Translations under genes and position numbers: made by a program | DNA from: a virus | IMG/VR virus record: IMGVR_UViG_3300050126_000013 | Coordinates: 1-29,805 of that record | Length of the DNA stretch: 29,805 nt | Direction: 5' to 3' (one strand) | The notes under the pieces: generated by a model | Seen by the model: the letters and a program-made list of their open reading frames with translations, nothing else | The model's database searches: none | Told to the model about the DNA's origin: nothing | In this document: in pieces, positions 5,191 through 12,816 of the stretch | Layout of the letters: each line of letters begins with the position of its first letter | Position numbering within the stretch: the first letter of the stretch is position 1

Positions 5191-7295
5191 TGAAAACTGA
5201 AGACGAGATCACCGAACTGACGATGCTTGACGCATCCAAAGTAGCCGGGGTCGCAAGTCCTGCGAACGGGACTCCGTTCCTGCTGCTCAAAGCTGCGGCA
5301 ACCGCTGAGGACACACAGAAGCCCTGCACAACCTGCAAGGGTGACGGCAAGATCCTCAACAACAGCCGGAAGTGCCCAGACTGTAACGGCACCGGCAACG
5401 TCGCGAAGACCGCAGAGGAACTCGGGCTCGTGAAGTGCGTTGCGTGCGACGGAACTGGTAAGCCTGCTGGCCCTGCGTTAGTTCCATGCGCCGAATGCGG
5501 TGGTGCTGGTCTCGTGAAAGCCGAAGCCGACGATATCGAGAACGAAGTCACGAAGGCTGACGAAGCCGACGAGCAAGAGGACGAGATGACAGACGACGCG
5601 GAGAAGGCGAAGCTGTCCGCCGCGGATCGGAAGAAGCTGCCGAAGAAGAGCTTTGCGTACGTGGACCCAAAGGGGAAGGGGCACCTTCCCATCCATGACG
5701 AGAATCACGTTCGTGCAGCGATGGGTCGACTCAGCCAGCAGGACTTCAGCGATGCGCCGGACCCAGCCAAGGCAAAGTCACTCGCAGCTCGCAAGATCAA
5801 AGCGGCAGCATCCAACCACGGCATCGTGATCGAAGACGATTCCGATGTTGCACAGCAAGCGAAGAAGGCGCTCCAACTCACAAAGGACGAGCAGAGCTGG
5901 TTGATGGAAGACCCGACCCTCAAGAAGGGTGACGTGCAGGATGCGCTCGACGGGACAAAGACTCCCGCTGAAGCAGGGCACCTAGCAACGGGTGGCAGTG
6001 AACTCGCCGGACCTGTCACAGACGGGGTATACGATCCACCGCACCCTGGGCCGGCTGGAGTTGTGGAGACCGGCACCAGCGGTGTAACGTCTTCACGCCG
6101 CGGCGGCGAGTCTGCATACATCATCCCCGCTGAAGACAAGATCAACGGGCCTGCTGTTGCTCGTGATCCAGCGACCTACATGAAAGCTATCGCTGCTGCT
6201 TCGTTGATAGAAGCGATGGGCGCGATCGAAGAGCAGCGAGCAGCAATCAAGGACGGCAAGTTCTTGCAGTTGGATCAGCCAACAGGAGCTGCCGCAAACG
6301 AACCTTCCAGCATGCCGTGGGAGACTTACGACGCCGCGACGCTCGCACAGGTTGCGATGGTACTCGCCAGTGCTGGCTGCGCGATCGACGCGATTCAACA
6401 GCGCGAAGCGGTCGAAGCAGCTTCTGGCCAGTCCAGCGACTACCAAGATTCATGGGCGCTCGGCGACGCAGAACAGGCGCTCGAGTACGCGCTTGGCATC
6501 GCAGCGAGACTTGCCTACGGCGAAGCCGCAGCTGCTACTGCAGCCGGTGACGCAACGAAAAGCGTGGAGCTTGTGGAGAAGCTTGGCCGCAAGCTCAGCG
6601 GAACGAGTGAGTCTGCGCTTCGCGCGGCTCGCGATCATCTCACCAGCGTGCTAGGCGATGGTGGGAGTAAGACGGCCAGCGGCGCTGGCTCGAACTCCAA
6701 TGAAGGAGAAACGATACAAATGGAAGTCACGAAGAGCGACTTCGTAGCCAGCGTCGATGAGATCGTCAAGGCGCGGCTCAAGGCCGAGAAGAAGGCAGAG
6801 AAGAAGGCAGCCAAGGAAGCGAAGAAAGCTGCTGAACTCGCTGCTGCTTCTAGCGACGAGACAGTCGATGAGGCTGAGAAGAACGCCAACAACGGTGGAG
6901 ACATCAGCGCTGCTGACATCAAGCCGAAGAGCGAGCAAGATGCTGACGACGTGAACTCCGTTGGTGGAGCCGTCAACAGCGAGTACATCAACAAGGGTCT
7001 GGAGACGGCCTTCGAGACGATCACCAAAGAACTCGGTGAAGTCAAGGGCCTCGTCACCAGGATGGGACAGAAGCCGCGTTCGGGCGGTCCAGTTCTCGAC
7101 GGTACGCCGCGGGGTTCATTCCCGGCTGAGGGCGGTCGTCACTCGGAGACAGTGACCAAGAGCGAAAGCGGGGAGATGATCGAGCGTCTTGAGAAGGAGC
7201 TCGAAGACACCAAAGACCCACAACAGGCTGCTGATCTCCGGTTGCGCATCACGCGCGAGCGTCTCTACGAGGCGCACCTGACCGGCCAGATCTGA
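5190..7295 (+). CDS. Large head-assembly protein with DnaJ-type zinc domain and scaffold-like C-terminus
   Basis: The 701-residue product starts at ATG 5190, six bases after AGGAG, in a TGATG overlap with the protease gene. Residues 10-35 (LTMLDASKVAGVASPANGTP) resemble the pAN segment near actinophage proteases. Four CxxCxGxG motifs at Cys 46/49, 62/65, 83/86 and 100/103 form a DnaJ-like cysteine-rich zinc domain. Residues about 140-215 (KKLPKKSFAYVDPKGKGHLP) resemble a short domain often found in phage protease or portal proteins. An alpha-helical region follows at about 310-430. The C-terminal 190 residues are Lys/Glu/Ala-rich coiled coil, typical of scaffold. It probably chaperones capsid assembly. 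Confidence 0.65.
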   Translation: MKTEDEITELTMLDASKVAGVASPANGTPFLLLKAAATAEDTQKPCTTCKGDGKILNNSRKCPDCNGTGNVAKTAEELGLVKCVACDGTGKPAGPALVPCAECGGAGLVKAEADDIENEVTKADEADEQEDEMTDDAEKAKLSAADRKKLPKKSFAYVDPKGKGHLPIHDENHVRAAMGRLSQQDFSDAPDPAKAKSLAARKIKAAASNHGIVIEDDSDVAQQAKKALQLTKDEQSWLMEDPTLKKGDVQDALDGTKTPAEAGHLATGGSELAGPVTDGVYDPPHPGPAGVVETGTSGVTSSRRGGESAYIIPAEDKINGPAVARDPATYMKAIAAASLIEAMGAIEEQRAAIKDGKFLQLDQPTGAAANEPSSMPWETYDAATLAQVAMVLASAGCAIDAIQQREAVEAASGQSSDYQDSWALGDAEQALEYALGIAARLAYGEAAAATAAGDATKSVELVEKLGRKLSGTSESALRAARDHLTSVLGDGGSKTASGAGSNSNEGETIQMEVTKSDFVASVDEIVKARLKAEKKAEKKAAKEAKKAAELAAASSDETVDEAEKNANNGGDISAADIKPKSEQDADDVNSVGGAVNSEYINKGLETAFETITKELGEVKGLVTRMGQKPRSGGPVLDGTPRGSFPAEGGRHSETVTKSESGEMIERLEKELEDTKDPQQAADLRLRITRERLYEAHLTGQI
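5325..5510 (+). repeat. Four CxxCxGxG repeats (DnaJ-type cysteine-rich domain)
   Basis: The motifs CTTCKGDG, CPDCNGTG, CVACDGTG and CAECGGAG occur in order. This is the number and spacing style of the DnaJ/Hsp40 central domain, where two pairs each bind one zinc ion. No J-domain (HPD motif) is present in the protein. Confidence 0.9.
6703..6708 (+). promoter_or_regulatory. Internal ribosome binding site for a nested scaffold start
   Basis: AAGGAG occurs in the coding sequence 11 bases before an in-frame ATG at 6720. It sits exactly where the linker (SGAGSNSNEG) ends and the charged coiled coil begins, which is where a separately translated scaffold would start. Confidence 0.45.
6720..7295 (+). 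CDS. Putative nested scaffolding protein (in-frame internal start)
   Basis: Translation from ATG 6720, after AAGGAG at 6703-6708, gives a 191-residue protein identical to the C-terminus of the large assembly protein. It opens with MEVTKSDFVASVDEIVKARL, continues with a Lys/Ala/Glu-rich helix and a disordered linker, and ends with a second helix (MIERLEKELEDTK) and the short tail LYEAHLTGQI. The arrangement parallels lambda C/Nu3, where the scaffold is encoded as the in-frame 3' end of a larger head gene. The start is inferred from the ribosome site; the protein may instead exist only as a domain of the long form. Confidence 0.5.
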   Translation: MEVTKSDFVASVDEIVKARLKAEKKAEKKAAKEAKKAAELAAASSDETVDEAEKNANNGGDISAADIKPKSEQDADDVNSVGGAVNSEYINKGLETAFETITKELGEVKGLVTRMGQKPRSGGPVLDGTPRGSFPAEGGRHSETVTKSESGEMIERLEKELEDTKDPQQAADLRLRITRERLYEAHLTGQI

Positions 7296-7334
7296 CCTGA
7301 ACAACCTCCCCCCGAACCACAGAGGAAACAAACG

Positions 7335-8813
7335 ATGGATGCGAAAGAGATCACGGCGGAGACGCTGGCGATGCTGAAGAAAGCAACGACCAGTGGCCTT
7401 CTCGTGGCAACGGGCGTCCAGGGCGTAGACCTCAGCGGACTTGTTTCGCTAGTCCCGGTCAACGTTCCGGCCCGCAACAACACGAGCGCGTTCCCGCGCA
7501 CGATCGCTGGTGAAGGTAGCCAGACGGCGACGTGGCGAGCACTGCTCAACATCAACAGCGCGCAAGCGAACCCGGCCGTTGGCCGTGACTACGCCGGCAC
7601 GCTGGTGCAGTTCTCAGAGCAGGATTGCTTTGCTCAATACCAGCCGCTCGCAGAAGCTGGCCGTGTGACGCTCGACGCGGTTGCGGTCGCTCGCAACTTC
7701 GCGGACGCGCTCGCGACAGCAGAGCTGCAGACCCTGAACCAGCTGTTCATCGGTCAAGACATCTACATCGTCAACGGCCAAGCTTGGTCGTTGGGTACGC
7801 CTCCGACCCCTGTCACCACAGCGGCGACTTCGGGCGGCAGCATCACGGGCGGCACGACGGTGTACGTGAAGGTGTGCGCGCGCTCCGGCACGAACTACTA
7901 CTACGGTGGCAACTCTGTCGCTTCGGTAGCGGGCAGCATCACGACAGCGACAGGGCAGAACACCAACACCGTTTCCGCGAGCATCGCCGCAGTAAAGGGC
8001 GCGGTCGCTTACGACTGGTACGTCGGCTCTTCAGCGTCGAGCCTGTTCTACTACACCACAACCTCCGTGGCGAACGTCACGATCACGGCAGTGCCGACTA
8101 CGGCGCAGAGCGTTCCAACGACTCTGCCGTTGCTGTCGACCATCGCTCCTCCGAGCACGCCTCCGTCCGCTGACACCAGCTGGAATCAGAACTGGTTCAA
8201 CGGTTTGATCGCAACGACTCTGGGCGACTACGGCTCTTCGGGGCCGGTCACTCCAGGCACGGGCCAAAACCCAAGCGGTGCGACGTTCATCGACAACGGT
8301 GGCGCTGCATTGGCCGCGTCGGGCGCAAGCATCACGCTGCTCGACACGATCAACGACGATCTCTGGACTTCGGTCCAGCTGTCGCCGACCGCGTACATGG
8401 TCAACTCGCTGCAGGGAGACGAGATCAGCAAGCTGCTGCTCAACTCGACTGCATCGACTACGTTCCTGCCTCCGACTGATGCAGACGCGCGTACGAACCT
8501 GGCTGGTGGCGGGTACGTCGGGCGCTATATCAACAAGGCTGCAGGCGGCGTGCCTGTCGCGATCGAAGTGCATCCGCACGTTCCTCCGGGAACGATCATC
8601 GCGCGCACGGATCGCGTTCCGTTCCCCGGTAGCAACATCGGTTCGGTGTTCGAAGTGCGGTGCCAGTACGACACCATGCGCTTCGATTACGCCGCGAACT
8701 ACAACCCCGGCGTCGTAGGTGGCGGACCGCGTTACGACTTCGAGATTCGCTCGATGGAGGCGCTCATCAACCGCGCTCCCGTCGCGCAGGCTGTTGCGAC
8801 CAACATCGCGTAA
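7335..8813 (+). CDS. Major capsid protein, HK97-like fold with inserted beta domain
   Basis: The 492-residue product starts at ATG 7335, eight bases after AGGAA. Position after protease and scaffold and before connector genes, and the overall pattern, indicate the major capsid protein. The flanks fit: an N-terminal E-loop/spine-helix region (VTLDAVAVARNFADALATAE at 111-130) and a C-terminal axial domain (MVNSLQGDEISKLLL, then RVPFPGSNIGSVFEVRCQYD and YDFEIRSMEALINR). Residues about 155-280 are a Thr/Gly/Ser-rich insertion (SITGGTTVYVKV, AYDWYVGSS) that looks like an Ig/fibronectin-type beta sandwich and would project from the capsid surface. Alternative structural roles are unlikely. Confidence 0.85.
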   Translation: MDAKEITAETLAMLKKATTSGLLVATGVQGVDLSGLVSLVPVNVPARNNTSAFPRTIAGEGSQTATWRALLNINSAQANPAVGRDYAGTLVQFSEQDCFAQYQPLAEAGRVTLDAVAVARNFADALATAELQTLNQLFIGQDIYIVNGQAWSLGTPPTPVTTAATSGGSITGGTTVYVKVCARSGTNYYYGGNSVASVAGSITTATGQNTNTVSASIAAVKGAVAYDWYVGSSASSLFYYTTTSVANVTITAVPTTAQSVPTTLPLLSTIAPPSTPPSADTSWNQNWFNGLIATTLGDYGSSGPVTPGTGQNPSGATFIDNGGAALAASGASITLLDTINDDLWTSVQLSPTAYMVNSLQGDEISKLLLNSTASTTFLPPTDADARTNLAGGGYVGRYINKAAGGVPVAIEVHPHVPPGTIIARTDRVPFPGSNIGSVFEVRCQYDTMRFDYAANYNPGVVGGGPRYDFEIRSMEALINRAPVAQAVATNIA

Positions 8814-8828
8814 GCCGTCTCGATCCCC

Positions 8829-8883
8829 CTTCGCTGGCCGGCCGCTCCTTCTCGACCTCCGGGGGAGTGGTCGGCCGGCGAAG
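8829..8883 (+). terminator. Long hairpin after the capsid gene (possible terminator or mRNA stabiliser)
   Basis: The arms 8829-8848 and 8864-8883 pair over 20 bp with three G-U wobbles (5' arm core GCTGGCCGGCCGCTCC) around a 15-base loop. It lies in the gap between the capsid stop and the next ribosome site. No T-run follows, so it is not a standard rho-independent terminator. It could be a partial terminator or processing and stability element that sets capsid mRNA level. Confidence 0.6.
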
Positions 8884-8905
8884 TCCTACTGAAAGGAGGT
8901 GTCCA

Positions 8906-9214
8906 ATGAAGATTCACAATGTAGAAGAGCATTACCAAAACGTTCACCGCATCGATCCGTACCGCGGAGAGGTGATCGAACGTGTACGGCAGCTACGGCG
9001 TTCGAGCGTTGAGCGCATCAAGCATCCTGACTTCGGAACGTACGAAGTCGGTCTTGATGGTGCGTTTGACGTGCCGAACGACGTCGCTGTCTACTTCCTC
9101 AAGCAACCGGGCTGGTACGAAGGCGTGAGTCCGTTCGAGATCAAGCCGGCGGCTGCTGTCTCAGTTGCTGCAAAGACCGCGCGCAAACCGCGACAGGTTC
9201 CTGTCGCCGCCTAA
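8906..9214 (+). CDS. Conserved-looking small protein after capsid gene (102 aa)
   Basis: ATG 8906 is preceded by AAAGGAGGT (8892-8900), one of the strongest ribosome sites here, in keeping with a structural or abundant product. The mid region (FGTYEVGLDGAFDVPNDVAV) predicts a small alpha/beta fold, and the C-terminal 25 residues are Ala/Lys-rich and probably disordered. I recognise no enzymatic motif. Small proteins of this kind commonly sit between capsid and connector genes in actinophages. A head accessory role is possible but not shown. Confidence 0.65.
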   Translation: MKIHNVEEHYQNVHRIDPYRGEVIERVRQLRRSSVERIKHPDFGTYEVGLDGAFDVPNDVAVYFLKQPGWYEGVSPFEIKPAAAVSVAAKTARKPRQVPVAA

Positions 9215-9691
9215 GTGCGCGTCGTTTGTCCGTACACAAGCCTGCATCCGCTTGCGGAGCAGGCGTTGGCGGACTATGCCCCACTTGCTGACTGCCTAGA
9301 GCTCCACGAAGCTGACGACTACTACAAACTTCTGTGCGAGCTCTGGGCAGCCGGCGAAGCTTTCCTCGTTGTCGAGCACGACATCGAGATTCACGAAGGT
9401 GTGCTACCAGCGCTCGAGACCTGTCCTGAACCGTGGTGTCTTTACGGCTACGGCGGCCCAACGCCGGAGCACCTCTTTATCGGAAGTCTCGGCTGTACTC
9501 GTTTCTCTGCTGCGTTGCTTACAGCAGTGCCCGCACTGATGACCGCGTTGCCGGTGCGGCACTGGCAGCGGCTCGACTGCGAGATCTTGCCTGCGCTCCG
9601 AACTGCCGGCTTTGAGCCGCACGTTCACGAGCCTCCGGTCCTACACCATCACGTCTACAACGACTGCTGCGCATGCGGCAAGGAGCATTGA
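9215..9691 (+). CDS. Glycosyltransferase-like protein in the head-tail region
   Basis: The 158-residue product starts at GTG 9215, immediately after the preceding stop. The N-terminus (MRVVCPYTSLHPLAEQAL) resembles a GT-A first strand. AFLVVEHDIEIHEG contains EHD in the place of a DXD motif, and PEPWCLYGYGG and GSLGCTRFS follow as in short phage glycosyltransferase-like proteins. The C-terminus is His- and Cys-rich (VHEPPVLHHH, then CCACG), so a metal site is plausible. It lacks the HQWHP motif of the upstream cassette. The fold assignment is tentative. If right, it is a minimal sugar transferase placed between capsid and connector genes. Confidence 0.55.
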   Translation: MRVVCPYTSLHPLAEQALADYAPLADCLELHEADDYYKLLCELWAAGEAFLVVEHDIEIHEGVLPALETCPEPWCLYGYGGPTPEHLFIGSLGCTRFSAALLTAVPALMTALPVRHWQRLDCEILPALRTAGFEPHVHEPPVLHHHVYNDCCACGKEH

Positions 9692-9692
9692 C

Positions 9693-9854
9693 ATGACGCG
9701 AGCCGAACAGAGACGACAGCTGAGAGAGGAAGGCTGGCGCGGCAAGAAGTCGAAGCGTGGTGCAACTCGTGAGCAGGCTGAGACGAACGTGAAGACGAAG
9801 AGCATCGAACGTTCACGACAGAACTTGAAGTCGATGGGAATCTCGCTGCCGTGA
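9693..9854 (+). CDS. Small basic protein (53 aa)
   Basis: ATG 9693 follows AAGGAG at 9680-9685 and the stop overlaps the GTG of the connector gene (GTGA). The product is strongly basic (REEGWRGKKSKRGATREQAE) and probably helical. No family is recognised. Charge suggests nucleic-acid or capsid-interior binding, which is inference only. Confidence 0.6.
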   Translation: MTRAEQRRQLREEGWRGKKSKRGATREQAETNVKTKSIERSRQNLKSMGISLP

Positions 9855-10843
9855 GCACGCCAGCACCGCAGTTCACACCGACGCCGTTTGCTACAGCGAT
9901 TGTCAGACCGGATACAGCTAGCCTCTTCCGGCGCGCGCCGTACATCAGCGTATCTGAGTTTTCGCAGGCGCCGACCGCCATTGCGACAAACACGCTGGTT
10001 CCGGGCGGCACGGAAGCACAACAGCAGCAGTCGCTGGCGAATACGATCATGCGCGCAAGCGATTGGGTCGACACGATCTGCTTCCATTCGCAGGACGGGA
10101 CGCTCGCAGCGTCTCCCTCGACGGAGTCCAGCTGGGTGAAAGCAAAGCCTGACGGATCGCTCGCGCTGCAGTGCTACTACCGGCCGGTGCTTGAAGTAGA
10201 CGCAGTTGCCATCGGTTGGGCACCAAACCAGCTTCAGAACATCTCACAAGCAACAGCAGACACGATCTGGATCGACAACTCGAAAACGATCTGGGTGCCT
10301 GCATGCTTCCCTAGTGGAACATCGTTTCCAACGTGGCCTCCGACAGCGGTAGGTCGCGGCGGCGGAGTCTACGCGATCTGGCAGTACGTCTCCGGCTTCC
10401 CGCACAGCTCGCTGGCTCAGCCGTGCTCGCAAGGAGCAACAGCAATCACCATCGCTCCTGCAGTGCCTGGTGGTGTCTACGGGGTCTACTCAGGAACTCC
10501 GCTCGTGATTCACGACAACGCGAACACGGAAACGGTCATTGTCGAGTCAGTCAGCGGAACGACTCTCACGCTTTCCGCCGGCACGCAGTTCGCGCACACG
10601 CCGCCAGCGTATCCCGATCAGATCCTCGTCTCCGCTATTCCGTGGGTAGTCGAGCAGGCGTGTATTTCACTCGCGTCTTGTTTGATCAAGATGCGTGGTT
10701 CACGTGCTGCGCAGCTACCTCAAACGGCTGGCACACCACCTCCAAGGCAAGCGATCATGCAAGCAGGCGGACTCGAAGACTACCAAGCTGCGCTCAGCAT
10801 GCTGAAGCCGTTCACAACGGTCTATCGCCGCACCGCTAACTGA
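9851..10843 (+). CDS. Head-tail connector (adaptor) protein
   Basis: The 330-residue product uses GTG 9851 (GTGA overlap). The N-terminal part (APYISVSEFSQAPT, then LANTIMRASDWVDTICFHSQ) and the C-terminal helical part (PWVVEQACISLASCLIKMRG, LEDYQAALSMLKPF) fit gp6-like connector proteins, in which helices pack beneath the portal. Residues about 188-255 form an inserted beta module (GATAITIAP, SGTPLVIHD, TETVIVESVSGTTLTL, FAHT) that resembles a segment of the major tail protein here. Placement after the capsid and before the tail genes supports the assignment. Confidence 0.65.
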   Translation: MSTPAPQFTPTPFATAIVRPDTASLFRRAPYISVSEFSQAPTAIATNTLVPGGTEAQQQQSLANTIMRASDWVDTICFHSQDGTLAASPSTESSWVKAKPDGSLALQCYYRPVLEVDAVAIGWAPNQLQNISQATADTIWIDNSKTIWVPACFPSGTSFPTWPPTAVGRGGGVYAIWQYVSGFPHSSLAQPCSQGATAITIAPAVPGGVYGVYSGTPLVIHDNANTETVIVESVSGTTLTLSAGTQFAHTPPAYPDQILVSAIPWVVEQACISLASCLIKMRGSRAAQLPQTAGTPPPRQAIMQAGGLEDYQAALSMLKPFTTVYRRTAN

Positions 10844-11361
10844 TGAGCCGCAATTCTGTTCGCGCAGCGATCCAGTCGTACTTCAACACGGCAGGAATCC
10901 CCAACGTCGGTACCGTCTACGAAGCTCGAACCTACATCAACGAGCAGGACTATGAACAGAATTACATGGGCGAAGTCGTCGCTAGCTCCAACGGCTCTGG
11001 TTGTGTGCTCGTCGTCAACCTGACCCAAGACAAGCGCACGCGTCGCGCCGACACAGGGCGCGGTGCAGTGAACGACAGCGTCATCCATTCCGTTGCGCTC
11101 GAGCTTTTCTTTGCGTCGACGCTCGGTGATCCGGTCGCTGCACAAAACGACTACGACGCAACCGTTGAGGGAATCATCGACGCGATCCGTACTGACGCAA
11201 CACTCGGTACCGGCGGCAATCCGATCTGGTCTGCTGGGGAATACTCGCCGTGGATTGATCACCACCAGGCGATGCCCTACACCGATGCAGACGGCATGAC
11301 TGTTTTCATTCCCGGCGTCGTCTTCTTCGAGGCTTGGGAGTGGGTCGCAGGGCCCGTCTAG
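10843..11361 (+). CDS. Tail terminator / tail completion protein candidate
   Basis: The 172-residue product starts at ATG 10843 in a TGATG overlap with the connector. SVRAAIQSYFNTAGIPNVG at the N-terminus and the central SVALELFFASTL are typical of the small alpha/beta proteins that cap the tail tube. The C-terminal strand (MTVFIPGVVFFEAWEWVAG) completes the fold. Gene order connector, this gene, major tail protein matches tail terminators of siphoviruses. A head-closure function is the main alternative. Confidence 0.55.
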   Translation: MSRNSVRAAIQSYFNTAGIPNVGTVYEARTYINEQDYEQNYMGEVVASSNGSGCVLVVNLTQDKRTRRADTGRGAVNDSVIHSVALELFFASTLGDPVAAQNDYDATVEGIIDAIRTDATLGTGGNPIWSAGEYSPWIDHHQAMPYTDADGMTVFIPGVVFFEAWEWVAGPV

Positions 11362-11370
11362 GAGGCCACG

Positions 11371-11595
11371 ATGAAGCATGTAAACACCGACAGCCACACA
11401 CGCGTGTGGCTGCATCTGAAGAACCCCAAAACGTTTGCGACGCTGGAACTCAAGCCGGGAGAGGCGGTCAACCTTCCGTTCACGGTCGATGACCCCTATC
11501 TCAAGCCGATGCAGCCTCCAGCGAAGCAGGAACACACGTCGCACAGGAAGCGGCCCGTAAAAGGCCGGAAGTCAACTACCGAAGGAGCCGGCTAA
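11371..11595 (+). CDS. Small protein before major tail gene (74 aa)
   Basis: ATG 11371 follows AGGAGG at 11360-11365. The N-terminal 45 residues (VWLHLKNPKTFATLELKPGE) look like a small beta domain, and the tail is basic and disordered (HTSHRKRPVKGRKS). No recognised family. The position suggests a virion or assembly protein. Confidence 0.55.
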   Translation: MKHVNTDSHTRVWLHLKNPKTFATLELKPGEAVNLPFTVDDPYLKPMQPPAKQEHTSHRKRPVKGRKSTTEGAG

Positions 11596-11598
11596 GTA

Positions 11599-12798
11599 AT
11601 GCCCGCTTTCCCTGTTTTCAATGCACTACCTGTTGCTGAGACCGAAGTCGGTCTCGCAGTCGAGGCAGTTCGCGGAACCCCGGTGCAGCCTACTACTTGG
11701 CTGCCGATCATGGGTCCGAAGTACAAGCCGGATCTGCAGATGTTGATGGACGAGACACTGCAAGGCTCGATGGTGAAGATCTACGACGCGATTCCGGGTC
11801 TGCGCCGTGATGGGCACGGCTGGGACGGTTTGCTGTATCTCGACTCCTTCCCAAACATCGTTCGAGGGATTCTCGGCTCGAGCGACACCGTGACCGCAGC
11901 GCCCGCCAGCACCACACTAAACCAGATCGCCGCGGCTGGTCAGAGCACGATCTCCACCAATGCGACAGTCGCGTCTGGTTCGTTTATCGTGATCGACACA
12001 GGCGTTGGCGTTATGGAGACGCACCTTACCAACGGTGTGTCAGGCAGCGGCCCGTACACGGTGACGCTTGCTTACCCGCTGGCGTACAACCATGCGGTCA
12101 ACGCTGCGGTGACTGGGCTCAACAAGCACCAGTTCTCGTTGCTGAACAACTCGAACAGCACGAGCAACCAGCCGCCGTCGTACACGATCACGGAGTACGC
12201 AGGCGACTTCTGGCGCCAGCTTCCAGCGACGCAGTTCGACAAGCTGACGATCTCTGGTAGCGCAGACGCGCTACCGAAGTACACCATCAGTTCGTTCAGC
12301 AACGCAGCGGTCACACCAAGCACCCCGTCCGCGTCGTTCAGTACGACTGAGGCGGCGCCGGGCTGGACACTGATCGCCGCGATCAACGGGGTTCAAGTCG
12401 CATATGTGGTGAGCTGGGAAATCGAGATCAACCGCAACGTCAAGTCGGTTCCTGCAGTGACAGGAACACAGGCGTACTACGAGCACTTCGCGGGGCCGAT
12501 TGAGGCTACTGCAAAACTCGTAGTGCTGGACGATCCGAGCGCTACTCAACTCGGGCTGTACGAAGGCGGAAACAACGTCGGCCCGCTCGACCTGACGCTC
12601 TACGACGTGAAATCCGGCTACGCGCTGAACATGCACTCGACCAAAGCGAAGTACACAACCGGCGAGCTCGATCGCTCGAAGGAGTATGTCGAGGTGCCGT
12701 TGGATGTTCAGCTACTACCAAGCTCGACAGACGCACTGGCCGGCGGAGTCTCGCCGATCGTTGTTGCGTTCGGGAACGCGCAGACCGCTAGTTACTGA
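11599..12798 (+). CDS. Major tail (tube) protein with inserted beta domain
   Basis: The 399-residue product starts at ATG 11599. The N-terminus (AETEVGLAVEAVRGTPVQPT) and the core (YTITEYAGDFWRQLPATQFD, LTISGSADALPKYTISSFSN, VVSWEIEINRNVKSVPAVTG) match actinophage major tail tube proteins of about 300-400 residues. Residues about 110-172 (GQSTISTNATVASGSFIVID, VSGSGPYTVTLAYPLAYNHA) form a separate module similar to one in the connector. It is followed by the tail assembly chaperone and tape measure, as expected. Confidence 0.85.
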   Translation: MPAFPVFNALPVAETEVGLAVEAVRGTPVQPTTWLPIMGPKYKPDLQMLMDETLQGSMVKIYDAIPGLRRDGHGWDGLLYLDSFPNIVRGILGSSDTVTAAPASTTLNQIAAAGQSTISTNATVASGSFIVIDTGVGVMETHLTNGVSGSGPYTVTLAYPLAYNHAVNAAVTGLNKHQFSLLNNSNSTSNQPPSYTITEYAGDFWRQLPATQFDKLTISGSADALPKYTISSFSNAAVTPSTPSASFSTTEAAPGWTLIAAINGVQVAYVVSWEIEINRNVKSVPAVTGTQAYYEHFAGPIEATAKLVVLDDPSATQLGLYEGGNNVGPLDLTLYDVKSGYALNMHSTKAKYTTGELDRSKEYVEVPLDVQLLPSSTDALAGGVSPIVVAFGNAQTASY

Positions 12799-12816
12799 TC
12801 CAAACAAGGAGGCATG

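Noticed and set aside
5571-5590. Another internal start (ATG 5586 after GAGG) in the large assembly protein
   Set aside because: The ribosome match is short, and the position lies in an acidic linker with no clear domain boundary benefit.
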